This document shows, one piece after another, positions 11,390 through 23,472 of a DNA stretch of 64,000 nucleotides; within the stretch, counting starts at the first letter, position 1, and each line of letters begins with the position of its first letter. Source of the stretch: Vesta saturnalis (lineage: Eukaryota; Arthropoda; Insecta; Coleoptera; Lampyridae). The stretch is from positions 4,494,001-4,558,000 of the forward strand of contig JARFJB010001819.1 of assembly GCA_036346205.1 (NCBI GenBank), written 5' to 3'. The notes under the pieces were generated by a model. The model saw only the letters and a program-made list of their open reading frames with translations. It was not told the DNA's origin and made no database searches. The translations under genes and the position numbers were made by a program.

Positions 11390-13262
11390 ATGGCAAAACC
11401 AGAGTTGGCTTCAAGGGTCCACAAGAGATCAAGGAGGTCTCATTTTATGAAAAATTAAATGAAGCAAGGTATGTAAATATTTTATTGTTAGTTTATATGA
11501 AAAGTTTTAAAATTTAGTTTTGATAAGTTTTAAAATTTAATCTTTTCTAAATTGTAATAAATTTACGGTGTTTTTAATTAACAAGGTTAAGCAGTAAAAA
11601 ACCTTTTTTACAGGTGGAGTTCTTTAGGAAAAGCGGCAGTTAGTCATTCGGATTTAGAATCTCCTCAACTTCAGGGTAAGTTGTACTTTCGAGAATTTAT
11701 ATAGAACCTTGTTTGCAAAAAAGTATGTATTACATTTCTTTTAAAACTTATTTTCATTGGTCTGCATTAAATCCCAAATTACAAGTATTAATCTAAATCA
11801 AAATACATTTAGATTTTATACAACATATACAATAAATAACATTTACTCTTTTTTTTGCAGAAGTCAATCGGAAGCCTGTGATGAGATTTACCTCCCTAAC
11901 ATTGAGCAAGAATACGACAGCAACTATAAGCCTCTGATTGCAATGCTCCAGGGAGAAGAATCAAATTTGGCTCATGTGCTAAAACAATATGAAAAGTTAT
12001 TAAACATCCACTAAAATGTACAATGGGAAAATTACAGTTTACAAAAGAGACAAGAATTGGGATAGTAAGCAAACTACATTTTATTGCGACAACGAGAAAC
12101 CATTTAATTATTTGTTCTGAACCATCAGAAAATAATCAAAATTCAAAATTAATCCGTAGTTTGGGCATGCTTAGCCACTGGTTTTGGACGAAGTCAGGAA
12201 GAACTTTTTGGTGTTATGAACATTCCATTTATGCAACAAAAAACATTTGCACGATATACTTGTAAAGTAAAAGATGTAAGCCATTTTATTATTCATTTTA
12301 TTCATGTATACATAAATTCCGTTACTTCTTAGATTTGGAAGGAATATCTATTCAATGAAGTGAAAGTTGCTGGAGAAGAAGAAAGGGAGATTGCTATTAA
12401 AGATGGAAATATTAATGCTGATGGAACTCCATTTATAACAGTAACTGTTGATGGAAGTTGGAGTAAAAGATCCTACGGACATGGCTATAATGCTTCATCT
12501 GGAGTAGTAAGTTTACCTTGTAGCTTATATGTTGAAATTATCTCAAAAGATAAATTTTCTTTTAGGCAATTATTATAGGTGCCAAAACCAAAAAACCATT
12601 ATTCATAGGTGTTAGAAATAAGGTATGTTCATTATGTTCCTATTACAAAGAATTAAACATGCCGCAAAGGAAACACGATTGCGCGTTAAATTTTCTGGGC
12701 CTTCGACAGCAATGGAGCATGACATTATAGTGCAAGGATTTTCTGAAAGCATTGAACAACATGGACTTATGTATAAATATATGATAGGTAACATTAAAAA
12801 ACTTTTATATGATTATATGGTATTACATGGAAAACTTTTAGGTGATGGTGATTCTAGCGTTTACGCTCGTATCGTCGAAAGAGTAGTTATGGACGTCAAG
12901 TTATTAAAATCGAGTGTGCTAATCACATGACTCGCTGCGTTAGTGATAAACTACATAAATTATCTACTAGCACTTCTTTTCCAATTGCTGCAAGAAAGCT
13001 ATTGATTTCTAAAGAAAAGGCATATCCAGATTAGAACGTTTAGTAAAGAGTATTAGAACGGCAGTAAAAGAAATGTGAATCAGCCTACTGCTTTGCGTAA
13101 AGAACGTTTTTTATGCAGAAAACGATTTTAGCATAGAAAGGGTTTATAAAGATGAGGATCTGTGGAAAAGTACTATGCTACCCAAACTGACTGATTTTTA
13201 TTTAGAATGCATTTTACCTGAAATTAATGATCCTAGGATTCCAAGGGAATGAAGATTAGAGA
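11390..13262 (+). pseudogene. Mutator-like transposase / YqaJ gene, copy 1 (multi-exon, internally deleted)
   Basis: An ATG at 11390 begins a short first exon, with a donor GTATGT at 11469. Further GT-AG introns fit at 11469-11613, about 11675-11860, about 12276-12332, about 12507-12565 and about 12786-12840. In spliced register the Mutator-like domain reads VMNIPFMQQKTFARYTCKVK, ITVTVDGSWSKRSYGHGYNA (putative first Asp), KKPLFIGVRNKVCSLC, then IGDGDSSVYARIVERV (second Asp) and KIECANHMTR. After about 12,990 most of the middle is gone. The gene ends with a YqaJ C-terminal segment at about 13110-13250 (DEDLWKSTMLPKLTDFYLEC, then ILPEINDPRIP). Single-base indels near 12690 and 12890 and stops make it a pseudogene. 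Copy 2 at 16670 has the same domain order. Confidence 0.75.
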
Positions 13263-15482
13263 TCCTATAGACCAATTAGATATTAATTAATAATTAGCGT
13301 AAAAATGGTAATGTTATAGTTATTTCATACTGTAATAAACGTATATAAAAATTGTCCAAAGTATTTTATTGCTACCTTGAAAATTTATTAAACTACTAAA
13401 TTTCTCCCTAATGATATCATTAACAACACATTAACAATTAGTGTGATTCCAAATACGGTACATATTTTCTACTTCAATTATTAGTAATTAATTAGATTAA
13501 AAGTATTAATAATGTATTATTTAATAAAATTCATTATGTTATGACATCTAATCAATATTACTTTACTTTTATTAATGTTCATATGAAATAAATATTTAAT
13601 TTGCAAGACTCTATTTGCTTCTTTATTTCAATTTTCTCTGATATGAAAAATGCACTGAAGCGTCATAATACAACTCAATAATAGATAAAGATTCTTCATA
13701 AATTTTTTCAACTATAACTTGTTCATTTACGCAGGTAAATATTATAGTCTTTAGGAGGCGGAGCTTAGGGATTGGAAGTGTGGTAACATTAAAATAGCGA
13801 CAGTAACGCCGCTTAGCGGAAAATAGTTGTCTTCAGCAGGTATTGAACACCCTTAATGTCTTTTTGCTAATGTAGTAGTATTTTTCTTTACCAATAAGTA
13901 GAAAGCTCGGTACTAATCTTATATGTACATGATTTTAGATATTTGTAATTTACATATTAACAAATAATGTTGATGTGACTAATCTTGTAAGTTTTGTAGT
14001 GTGATGTGTAATTGCCGGTAAAGCATTTGTTAATGCTAAAATCTGACATTGAGTGTGACTTTTGTCATTGTGTTATAACAACAATTATTAAATGGCGTCA
14101 AATTGTAACATTAAAAGCGGCTGCCTAAGTATATAAACACTAAAACTGGGCCAACTTATAACATTAACACAAAAGCGATGATGTAATAACCAATTAATAA
14201 TTGATCGAATAATTTTAATTAATATAAAAAATTACCAAATAATAATCGCTATTGCCGTCGACTCATCGGTAGATTGAGATAGGGAGAGTTCTAATATACT
14301 GAGTTTAATTAATATACCTGAAATACTGCATGCTTTTCCTCAGCTTAATTATTTTCACTTATACTTAATTAATAAGAAAAATATGTAATGTAAATAAAAA
14401 CAATAAAATGATACCTCGGGCGCCAAGCTATTTTTAAATGTACGTTACGTTATTGGAACAGCTAAACCAAGTTTATTAATAACAATACAACATTAATCAA
14501 AATGAAAATAAAATTACAAGACACACTAAAGTTTATTTAATTATAAATTGTAATGGAAAAGTCTTAAATCTATTCGTTAATTACTAAAAAATCATACCTT
14601 TAAACAGTTCTGTATATGCATTAATTACCACTGGTGACACATGAAACGGAACGGTCAACTGGATGAAATAATCATTGAGGTGCAATCTCCAGATCTAAGG
14701 TTACCAGCCACACCCCACTGGAATTATCTTGATAATTTATTCTTAATAATTTGAATCCATAATAATCAATGCATTACTTTGAAGTTTTTAGTATGTAAAA
14801 AAATTGCGATTTATGATGTAAACCAAGTAAAATAAGGTAGTTAAAAAATGGTACTTTAAAAGTAAAAATTAAAAATTAATTCCATTACAATTAAAAAATA
14901 TATGCATTATTAAAGTATGCAAAAGGTGTAAACGTATAAAATATAAAAGTGTTATAAAGTAGGTAAAAGTGAGTTATAAAAAGTGAGTTATAAAGAGTGC
15001 CTAAAAAAAGCAAAGGCTTTAGTTTTAACTATAATGAGAAAAAAATAACTTACCATCTGCCGATGGCACTTTACACAAATATTTAGGGAAAATTCCCCAC
15101 AACTACATGCTTCATACTATTACATTTAGCAACAAGTAAATTGAAAAAGAAAAAGCTTTCAGAATAACTCAAATGAGTATTTCCCCCTAAAAGTCTTCAC
15201 GCGTTGCGCGGATACAATAATATAAATCCAATTTTTTAAGAAAGGGAACTATAACTATTTATGTAATATTACACCCAAAAGACATGTTCTAGGAAATGCA
15301 AATTAAGTTGCCTTTCTCAATTCTACATATTAATAATTAAAAACTTTTCTAATATTACGCCAAATAAATGAACGATTCTTAAATTAATGTACTTTTTAAT
15401 ACAACCACAAAAAAAGGTTGTTACAGTGTATTGTTATTTTTCCGGGTCTGTTGAAAGTTGTTGAAATATTTTCAATTCAATA
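13263..15482. other. No gene recognised within the 13.8-kb interval
   Basis: AT-rich sequence between Mutator-YqaJ copy 1 and the Tc1/mariner-like transposase. No convincing protein, RNA or inverted-repeat end was found. A less AT-rich patch at 13755-13850 (GGAGGCGGAGCTTAGGG, ACGCCGCTTAGCGG) could be part of an element terminus but has no partner that could be identified. Confidence 0.4.
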
Positions 15483-16515
15483 ATGGTTTATTCACAACAA
15501 GAAAGAATTGATATGATTTTAACCATTTGTGAATGCTACGAAAATTGGTTACTTGTTTCAAGAGTGTACTCTGAAAAATCCCCTCGAGCGGGTGCAACGC
15601 GATAAAAAGGTTTTTGAAAGGTTACTTCAAACATTTCGTGATACAGGAAGTGTAGCTTACCCAAAACAACTAAAAGTGAAGCCTATTACAAATGATGATG
15701 ATAATGAGCTTTTGGTATTAGATTCCGTTGTTGGCAACCAAAATACTAGTGCAAGAGTTATTGCACTGTTGCTTAAAGAACCATAAATACCACCCTTTTC
15801 ATATAAAAATACATCAAAGGTTATATGGCGCAGACTTTTAAAAACGTATTGATTATTCCTTATGGGTTGTTGATCAAGTTAGTGACAATGAACATTTTTT
15901 TGAAAATGTATTATTCACCGACGAGCCAACATTCCATAATAATGGGTTAGTGAATCGGCACAATTTCCATTATTACAACACAGAAAATAAACATTTATTT
16001 AATACTGCTGATCGTCAAAATCGATGGAGTGTTAATGTGTATGGTGGAATTGTTGGCAATCATGTTATTGGCCCGTATTTTTTCGATGGCAATTTAAATG
16101 GTCAAAAGTTCCTTGGATTTTTAAAGACAGACTTTTAAGAAGTTTTAGAAAATATTACTATAAATATTAGACAAAATATATGGTTGCAATTAGATGGAGC
16201 ACTTGAACATTTCTCACGTGCGGTTAGAGAATATTTAAATAGGTTAATAAGTTTCTTGATAAGTGGATTGGGAGAGGCGGACCAATTGCCTGGACACTTA
16301 GATCTCCTGAACTAACATCCATGGATTTCTTCTTTTGGGGCTATATCAAACATTTATTTTACAGTACACCTCCCATCACTGTAGATGATATGAAAAGATC
16401 AGAAATGCTTTTGAGACGACCACCCCTGATATGTTGCAAAACGTAAGATGTTAATTGGAAAAAAGAATAACACCGTGTATTCAAGAAGATGGACATCATA
16501 TCGAACATTTATCGT
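15483..16515 (+). pseudogene. Tc1/mariner-superfamily transposase with DUF4817-type N-terminus
   Basis: The start reads MVYSQQERIDMILTICECYE, the helix-turn-helix beginning usual for this insect family, followed after a frameshift by VFERLLQTFRDTGSVAYPKQ. The catalytic part begins at about 15900: ENVLFTDEPTFHNNGLVNRH (first Asp), NRWSVNVYGGIVGNHVIGPY, and in a new frame IWLQLDGALEHFSRAVREYL (second Asp) and IGRGGPIAW. The third motif is RSPELTSMDFFFWGYIK, in place of the usual SPDLTPLDFFLWG. It is the most complete of the four related remnants in the window, with a handful of frameshifts and stops. It lies centrally in the 13.8-kb interval. No inverted repeats of its own were found, so it could be the interval's former transposase. 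Confidence 0.8.
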
Positions 16516-16669
16516 AATTTTGTTTTAATTTTTTGAGCAAATTATCACACCACATAAATAAAATTTTAGTTTCCATTGTGTACATGCTTTCTATCCTTAC
16601 TCTGTGAAACTGTTGCATTATGTAAATTAAACTAAAAATCGCAACAGAGTTTCACATTATTTTTTAAAA

Positions 16670-19600
16670 TTGAAGCTGATCGGTTTCGCTTGGAGAAGTA
16701 AGTACCTAGTGCTTGTGATATTCGCAGCCATTTTTAGAAATAGGCTTAAAAACATGCGTGTAAAACGGCGAAGCGGATCAAGAATTCTCAAACGCAATAA
16801 AGCTTCGAAAAGTGCTCAAAAGCGGTGTTCGATGATGGATTCAAACTCCCAAACTCTATATACGCCTAGATTATTTGAAGATAATCCTGCTGGTTATAAA
16901 CAAAATTTATTCATAATTGTAAACTGTACGTAATATTTTAGTACTTAATTCTCCCAATACCCCCAATTCATTATCATCCAATTTTGGAGAAGAAATGTTA
17001 CGTGAGGATATGCTGTTTACGGAAGCTCACGATGTGGTTGTAACTAGCGGGTAGGTAACGCAGAAACAGACAATGTTTATTTTTTACGATATATTTTTAG
17101 CCAAGAAATCCCTAGTACATTTCTTTCTTCAAAAACGAATTTAATACACGACAACGTTGTTGATGTAAATGACTTAATTAACAGGTAGTTTTTCAATGTC
17201 CATTAAGTCACACCTCCATTATATTTTTTAGGCATCAAAATTGGTGCACCAAGAAATATTTTCCCCGCTACTTTCAACAACCTGGCATAATGACAGAAAA
17301 ACATTATAATGAGTAAGTGTTTTGTCTACGTTCTTCATAAATAACATTGTACTTTGTAATTTTAGGGTTCAAAATCATGCAATGTGTAATGAAAATACAA
17401 AATTCCAAGAAAATCCGCTAATCGGATATAGGATAGTGGACTAGGGTTATGTTTTAAGTTGTACACTGCAATTACAGTTTCAGCACTCGCAACGATGTTC
17501 AGGATAATTTTTTGTTAAGCGCGAAGGAAGAAGAGGAACTGGTTTGGTCAGTACCATCACTGTTTGCTGTGACGTCTGTAGTGAAACCGCAAAATTTTCT
17601 ACGGAAAACCCTAAAAATGCATCGTCTCCCTTACACATAGGTGCAGTGTGGGGTACATTGCCTACCGGAAGTACCTTTGGCCATATGAACGACTTTTTAA
17701 GTTTTATAAATGTGCCACCGATGCAACAAAAATGTTTTACAACATTGAAGATAGAATCGGCCAAGAATGCAAAATATCGTTATTCAAGGGTATGAAAAAT
17801 CTGGTGAAATGGAACGACATGCTATTGACATAAAGGAATACAGTGAGGGTGTACCTGCCATTACAGTTTATGTAGATGGCTCTTGGAGTAAGCGTTCTTA
17901 CGAAACGAACTCATTGTCAGGCATGGTGGGAATAGTGGAAAAATTTACCAACGAACTGCTTTTCGTAGCAGTCAGAAATAAATTTTGTTCGATATGCACT
18001 CACGCTGAGACCAAAAATATCCCTGCAAGGTCACATACGTGTTTCAAAAATTGGAATGGTTCAGCCCCCGCTATGGAAGCTGACATGGTTACTGAAGGTT
18101 TCAACTTAAGTGAGGAAATGCATGGTGTAAGATACACACAGTTTGTGGCCGATAGTGATTCGAGCGTTTTTGCTAAACTGAGAAGCAATGTTCCATACGG
18201 ACCTCAGATAAAGAAAATTGAGTGCACTAACCATGCAATCAAGAATTATACAAAGCACTTATGTAATATAAAATCAGACACTAAAATAAATTTGCAAGGC
18301 AGAAAATTGTTAACTGATTTAAAGATTTCTAAGTTAAAAAAAACGGGCGCGATGTTCTATATATGAACATTCTAAATCTGAACAACCAAACGTTAGTTTA
18401 TTAAGGTGCGATTTAGAATTTGGACTTAACCACGTTTTTGGAGACCATTTGCAATGTCGTGAGGATATTTGCAACACACCAGGTGATCAAACAACGACTA
18501 CGATTCCAATTTTAAAGGAAACAAATATTTACTACCATCTTAGCGGTAAGCTTCCTAAATTTGATAATTAAATTATCCAGTTACATTAACCATGCCCAAT
18601 AATATAGAAATTACAAAACTAGTTTTAATGACCCACGGCATATTGATCATTGTTTTTGTAACAGGTGCACTGGATTTGGTAGTAAGGAAGGCCCATCTAT
18701 TGATATCAAATGAAAACAACAATAGATGCGAGAGATTAATGAACATTGTCGCTCGCTTTAATATGGGGAAACGATTACATTTAATACAACGAGGCTCATA
18801 CGAAAGACGAGTTTATGCGTCGTGTTTATCATACAATAAAGGTGCTTCGTGGCAAGTTAGTCCGTGGAAACGTTTGACTGGTCGAAGTCCAGGAAAACAT
18901 CTAAAAGAGCACGTACGCCGAAATAGCGTCAAGCGGACAAAGGTGCGGAAAAATCTTTTTGGACCATCCACATCTTGCGTAAAAGAGCAAATACAAAGAA
19001 ATTTGGATTATGGTCCAGAGGCAGAATACCCAGATGAAGATGAGGACATTATTTCCTTGGAAAGCCAACGAATACTAGACAAACTGCAGGTACATCCTTT
19101 ATGTGTATTGTTGTAACTGTTTCTGTATTGTATTACTTTACTGGGTAATTCCTTAAAACTAAAACTATAGGTCAATCAAATTGAACGAGATCGTCTGGCT
19201 TACCAAACAATTGGGCAATTTAATAATGATTTATATTTAGTGGAGAGGCAAAAACGTTTAACGGCATCTATTTTTGGTAGAGTGATAAAAAAAACCGAAC
19301 ACATTATGCCATAACTTGCTCAAACAGTGTCTGCATCAAAATAGTTTCTATTCTGAATCCACAAATTATGGCATAACAAGAGAAATTGTGGCTATTAAAC
19401 GCTTTGAACAAAAAAAAGACATCAACGTTAGTAAAACCGGTTTATGGATTGACATAGAACATGGATTTTTAGCGGCTTCTCCTGACGGTATCTTAATTTC
19501 ACAATTTTGTATTAGTAAAATTGTTTTTGTAGGTCTAGTTGGAGATAATACAATAGTGCAAGTTAAATGTTTGTATGCGGCATCAAAATCGGGGCTCAAA

Positions 19601-19998
19601 ACCATAGAAGAAATAATAGAAAAGATGAAAGGCAAAATTTGTTTAGAAAAAAAAGAAGATATCATTCAACTCAAAAAAAGTCATGCATATTATTATCTAT
19701 CTATACAAAGATATTGCAGATCCAGGGCAAACTGCACATTACAGGAAAAGAGAAGTGTTACTTCATTGTGTATGTAAATGATGATATAGACTTATTTATA
19801 GGAGAAATTATCAAAGATGACGTTTTCTGGGAAACAAAAATGCTGTCAAAATTAATTTTTTTTTATCAAAAATATGTGTTACTAGAAATTATTTTAAACA
19901 GAATCGGTCGTGGCTTAAAGTGTAAAGAACCTTTCGAAATATTGGAAGAAAGAACAAAACATAAACAGCAGAATCTATCAGACAAAAAAACACAGTGA
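16670..19998 (+). pseudogene. Mutator-like transposase fused to a YqaJ exonuclease domain, copy 2
   Basis: A multi-exon gene with short introns: about 17050-17099, 17185-17231, 17311-17367, 18546-18664 (119 bp), 19090-19170 (81 bp) and 19488-19532 (45 bp). An N-terminal basic segment (16670-16930) precedes the Mutator-like domain: TVCCDVCSETAKFST, GAVWGTLPTGSTFGHMN, AITVYVDGSWSKRSY (first Asp), NKFCSICTHAETK (Cys pair), ADSDSSVFAKL (second Asp), KKIECTNHAIKNY, LEFGLNHVFGDHLQCREDIC, and GKRLHLIQRGSYERRVYA with RLTGRSPGKH. An acidic linker leads to the YqaJ domain: RQKRLTASIFGRVIKK, GLWIDIEHGFLAASPDG, NTIVQVKCLYAASKSG, KDDVFWETKMLSKLIFFYQK. The usual ExK of YqaJ is QVK here. Frameshifts occur near 18350, 19305 and 19705. 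The long readable frames suggest relatively recent decay. Confidence 0.8.
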
Positions 19999-20075
19999 CA
20001 GTTTAAACTTCTAAATACAAACACGGGCAGGTTTTGGTAAAAAAGCTGAAATGACAACAAAATAGTACACTTTTA

Positions 20076-20139
20076 TGATACAAGTGTAGAAGCAAGCCTT
20101 AAAAGCACGTGCTTTAAAGCTACTTCTACACGCTTGTCA
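20076..20139. repeat. Near-perfect 64-bp palindrome
   Basis: Arms TGATACAAGTGTAGAAGCAA and, reversed, TGACAAGCGTGTAGAAGTAG meet at a central AGCACGTGCT. The palindrome lies about 80 bp beyond the last YqaJ-like codons. It may be the end of a small foldback element or a hairpin in the transcript tail; nothing indicates which. Confidence 0.7.
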
Positions 20140-20435
20140 TACGCTACTTTTTATTACGATCCTATATATTAAAATAATCGGGTCATTTAGTTCGCGCAGA
20201 TTGCGAGACAACCGCTTGACGGATTTCGATGATTTTTATTTCATATGAAGGAAATTTTGCGTAGAAAGAAATGACGGGGTTAGAATTTTAAGGTTTTAAT
20301 TTTTTTGAAAAAGTCTAACAGCCGACGCTAATATTGTTGTCCATTTACATATATACGTTTGTATTTAATTTATTATGCGTTTTATTACCATCATTAAATG
20401 TAATTTTAAACGCAAAACTTTGCGGAGGAAAGCTA

Positions 20436-21951
20436 GTCAGGCCTGGATTAGGGGGCTATAGGGGCTATAGCCCCAGGCCCCGCCATTCAAGGGGGCCCCC
20501 AAACTCTGAAAAATTTGTACAAAAAAAATCACGAAAAAAATGTTTCCCGGAGTCAGATAATCGACAAAAGATTATTTATTTTGACTGGCAAAATGAAACT
20601 AAACAGACAAAAATGCGCGCCGCCGCTGATCAAACGTTAAAGAAATGTTGTCTTTGTCTAATAAGCAACACCCGCTAAAACAGTCATGCTTGTTACCGCG
20701 CCACTTAATTTTGAATACCAACTATATCAAAATCGAAAACTGTAGAGGGCAAACATATTATGACATGTCTGGAAAGTACAAAGGAGTTCAGGCAGAAATT
20801 AAAAAAAGAAATAAACTTGCCCGCTATGTCCCTTGCGCAGCCCATTCTCTGAATTTAGTTGGAGAATCTAGTGTTGATGAATGTGTAGAAGCTACAAGTA
20901 TTTTTGGCTTTTTGCAAAAAATATATCCGTTTTTTATTGCATCCACTCATCGCTGCGAAATTTTATGAAAAACATCAAGAAAAAAAAACCAAGGAACTAG
21001 TGAACATACAGAACATAGTGTACTGGTTGTAAAGTCACTTTCTGCGACAAGATGGTCCTGTCGCGAACAAGCAGTGAGATCCCTTGCCAGTAATTATGAT
21101 GCAACTTTTAATGCCTTAAAAGAACTAGCCGTTAACCCATTAGAAAAAAAAGATACTAAACTTTTTGGAATCAATTATTGGAGCGATTTGATGCCACAAA
21201 TAAGTACCTTCAAAATCCTGGTCTTGATGTCATAACAGGACAACAAATGTTAAATTTCGCATAGAATTGTGCTTACTGATAATAGGTAAAATATTATCTG
21301 AGCTTGAGAAACGTAATACAGCTTACATAGAAGTAAGTAATATTTTTGGTTTTATTAGTCAGCTGACTATCCTTCTTTCAGAAAAAATCATTGCTGATGC
21401 TGAAAACTTAATTTTTCATTATTCAGACGACTTAGGACATAATTTGGTTAGTGAATTTCTTCAGTTTTCAGCCTATTTAAAAATATTAAAAAATAATGAG
21501 CCTGTAAACAGTATTGCCTTCCTTTTCAACCTTTTAGTGGAAAGAGATTTATTAGAAGTGTTTCCGGAAATTTATATAGTTTTAAGAATTTATTTATGTA
21601 TTCAAATAACCAATTGTGAAACTGAAAGATCATTTTCAAAACTTTCTTTCATTAAAAATAAATTCAGATCTACCATGGTTGAAGCCAGGTTACCTCATTT
21701 AAGTTTAATGAGTATAGAAAATGATCTTTTGTTTTCACTCAAATTTGATGACTTAATGGTAGAATTTTCAACCATGAAAGCTCGAAAAAAATCTATGTAA
21801 ATGTATGTAATCTATTATTTTTTATTTAATAATAATAAAGTTTTATGTGATTTACTTACTAGTTGTTTTTTTTTCCTTAAATACATACAAAATTAGGGCC
21901 CCCCCCCAAGATTTTTAGCCCCAGGCCCCCTTTTACCTTAATCTGGCCCTG
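20436..21951 (+). mobile_element. hAT-superfamily transposon with CAGG-type ends
   Basis: The left end CAGGCCTGGATTAGGGGGCT and the right end, in reverse complement CAGGGCCAGATTAAGGTAAA, form imperfect hAT-like terminal repeats. Both ends contain the subterminal AGCCCCAGGCCCC. GCTAGT or CTAGT lies immediately outside both ends and may be the remnant of an 8-bp target duplication, although a full 8-bp match is not visible. A hAT transposase fragment fills the interior. Confidence 0.75.
20640..21800 (+). pseudogene. hAT transposase (DUF4371 / ZMYM1-like group), 5'-truncated and frameshifted
   Basis: The first readable part gives MSGKYKGVQAEIKKRN, YVPCAAHSLNLVGESSVDEC, then FGFLQKIYPFFIASTHRCEI. 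This is the RNase-H-like core typical of DUF4371-type hAT proteins found in zinc-finger MYM-type 1-like genes. After frameshifts, SLSATRWSCREQAVR follows at about 21035. The last open part (21267-21800) contains FPEIYIVLRIYLCIQITNCE, TERSFSKLSFIKNKFRSTM and LPHLSLMSIENDLL, the hAT C-terminal dimerisation domain. The N-terminal zinc finger is absent, so the element is internally deleted at its 5' side. Confidence 0.85.
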
Positions 21952-23472
21952 CTAGTTGTATCATAATTCGAGAAATAGAACCGAAGTCCATACTTCAAAA
22001 CAGCATTTTAATTTTGAATTTGTATTATTTCGGAAAGTAGCATATGCAATGACGCCATGTCGTGGATGTGGGGATTGGTTAACATTTGTTGTTTACGTTG
22101 AATACGGTATTTTCGAATATTGTTCTGACAAAAACGGATCAGTTTGAAGAAAGCATTCCACGGGAAATTCAAAAACTGCCCAAAAAAGCGGAATTACAAT
22201 ATTTGTTCCATAGAAATGACGAGATGCCTATTGTAAAGAATATGAGAAACTCCTTATGTAGACGGGAAATTAAAATTTGAAGTGTAAATGAAACATTGAT
22301 GATTGCCTACATGATGGAAAATTGTAATTATTTGTTTTTGATATTTTATGTTTTATGAAAGTCTAGTGTGCATAAATTGTTTACTTTATGGTGTTTGCAA
22401 CTATTCAAAATTACAAGCAATGCTAAGGAGACTCAAAAAGGGAGTGGATCTGGCATCCTTTTACAAGCTGCATGTGTTTTTGAGGGCGATAAATAATGGT
22501 TATGAAGCTAGATTTTTCGTTCAAGGTCTTGTTTAAAGATACTGATGTAGGATAGTTTTGACATCTTAGTGACAGTTATTTCATTTTTCAGGTTGTCGCA
22601 ATTTATGATGTATAAGTTCATTGACTTTAACAGACAATAAAGTCAATGATACTGTTCATGCAGAAGATACGAAATGTGTGATTTACGCATGTCTGATATT
22701 AAAAAAGAAAGAATCCACATATCAATTAATAAGAATTGTAAATTTAAAATTTATTTAAAATAACAGTGATACTGTTGGTAATATCTCACTAATTACATGT
22801 TCCAATTACAAATACAACTTTTTTTAAAAATGATAACGTCATTGTTTCTATACCAACTTTAAAACTCTCCATTGAGATTTCAGACGCTAGTTAATTTTTT
22901 AAAGAGGTATGATGCAAGTGTAATAAAAAATAAATAAATCTCAATTCCCGTTTTAAAATTACGTTCGCAATATAACATCATATATAAGGTGTGATTGTTG
23001 CGACATCTTTCAGATAATAGCTGCACTAATTGTGTGATAAAATGACAGTAAATTGTGACGTCACAATTTTTCGACACTTTTGTTGAAAATTTTGGCTTTA
23101 TGGTACGTATTTAAACACCGGCCTTTTAGTATATGGTTTACTTAACTTTTAGCTACCCGCTGAAATATTTATTATTTTTAAATTCAACAATTTTTATGTA
23201 ATGTTTAATTCTTAATTACACCCAATTTGTAATAATAATTTTATAGTAATTTGTTTCAACCACTAGAAGATAACCTCAACTATCACTATGGGTCCTTCTC
23301 CACCCTCAGCTTTACAAGATTTTGCTAAAAATTACAAAGAAAGATGTGTATAGTACCGCCATCTGCTGTACTAGAAATTTGAATTGCCCCTCTTAATAAC
23401 ATTTGTTTGTAACATTTACTTTCCCCTCCCGCAGTTCTTTGTCTATAATTAGAAAATTTTATTTCCTAACAT
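21952..23472. other. No gene recognised between the hAT element and the right arm
   Basis: Short frames at 21956-22280 and 22348-22536 do not resemble anything known. Sequence at 20180-20330 left of the hAT and from 21955 right of it may be one older unit that the hAT entered. A small perfect hairpin with an ATTGACTTTA stem occurs at about 22619-22648. Confidence 0.35.

Noticed and set aside
19366..19665. 99-codon minus-strand frame
   Set aside because: Antisense of the YqaJ domain of Mutator-YqaJ copy 2.
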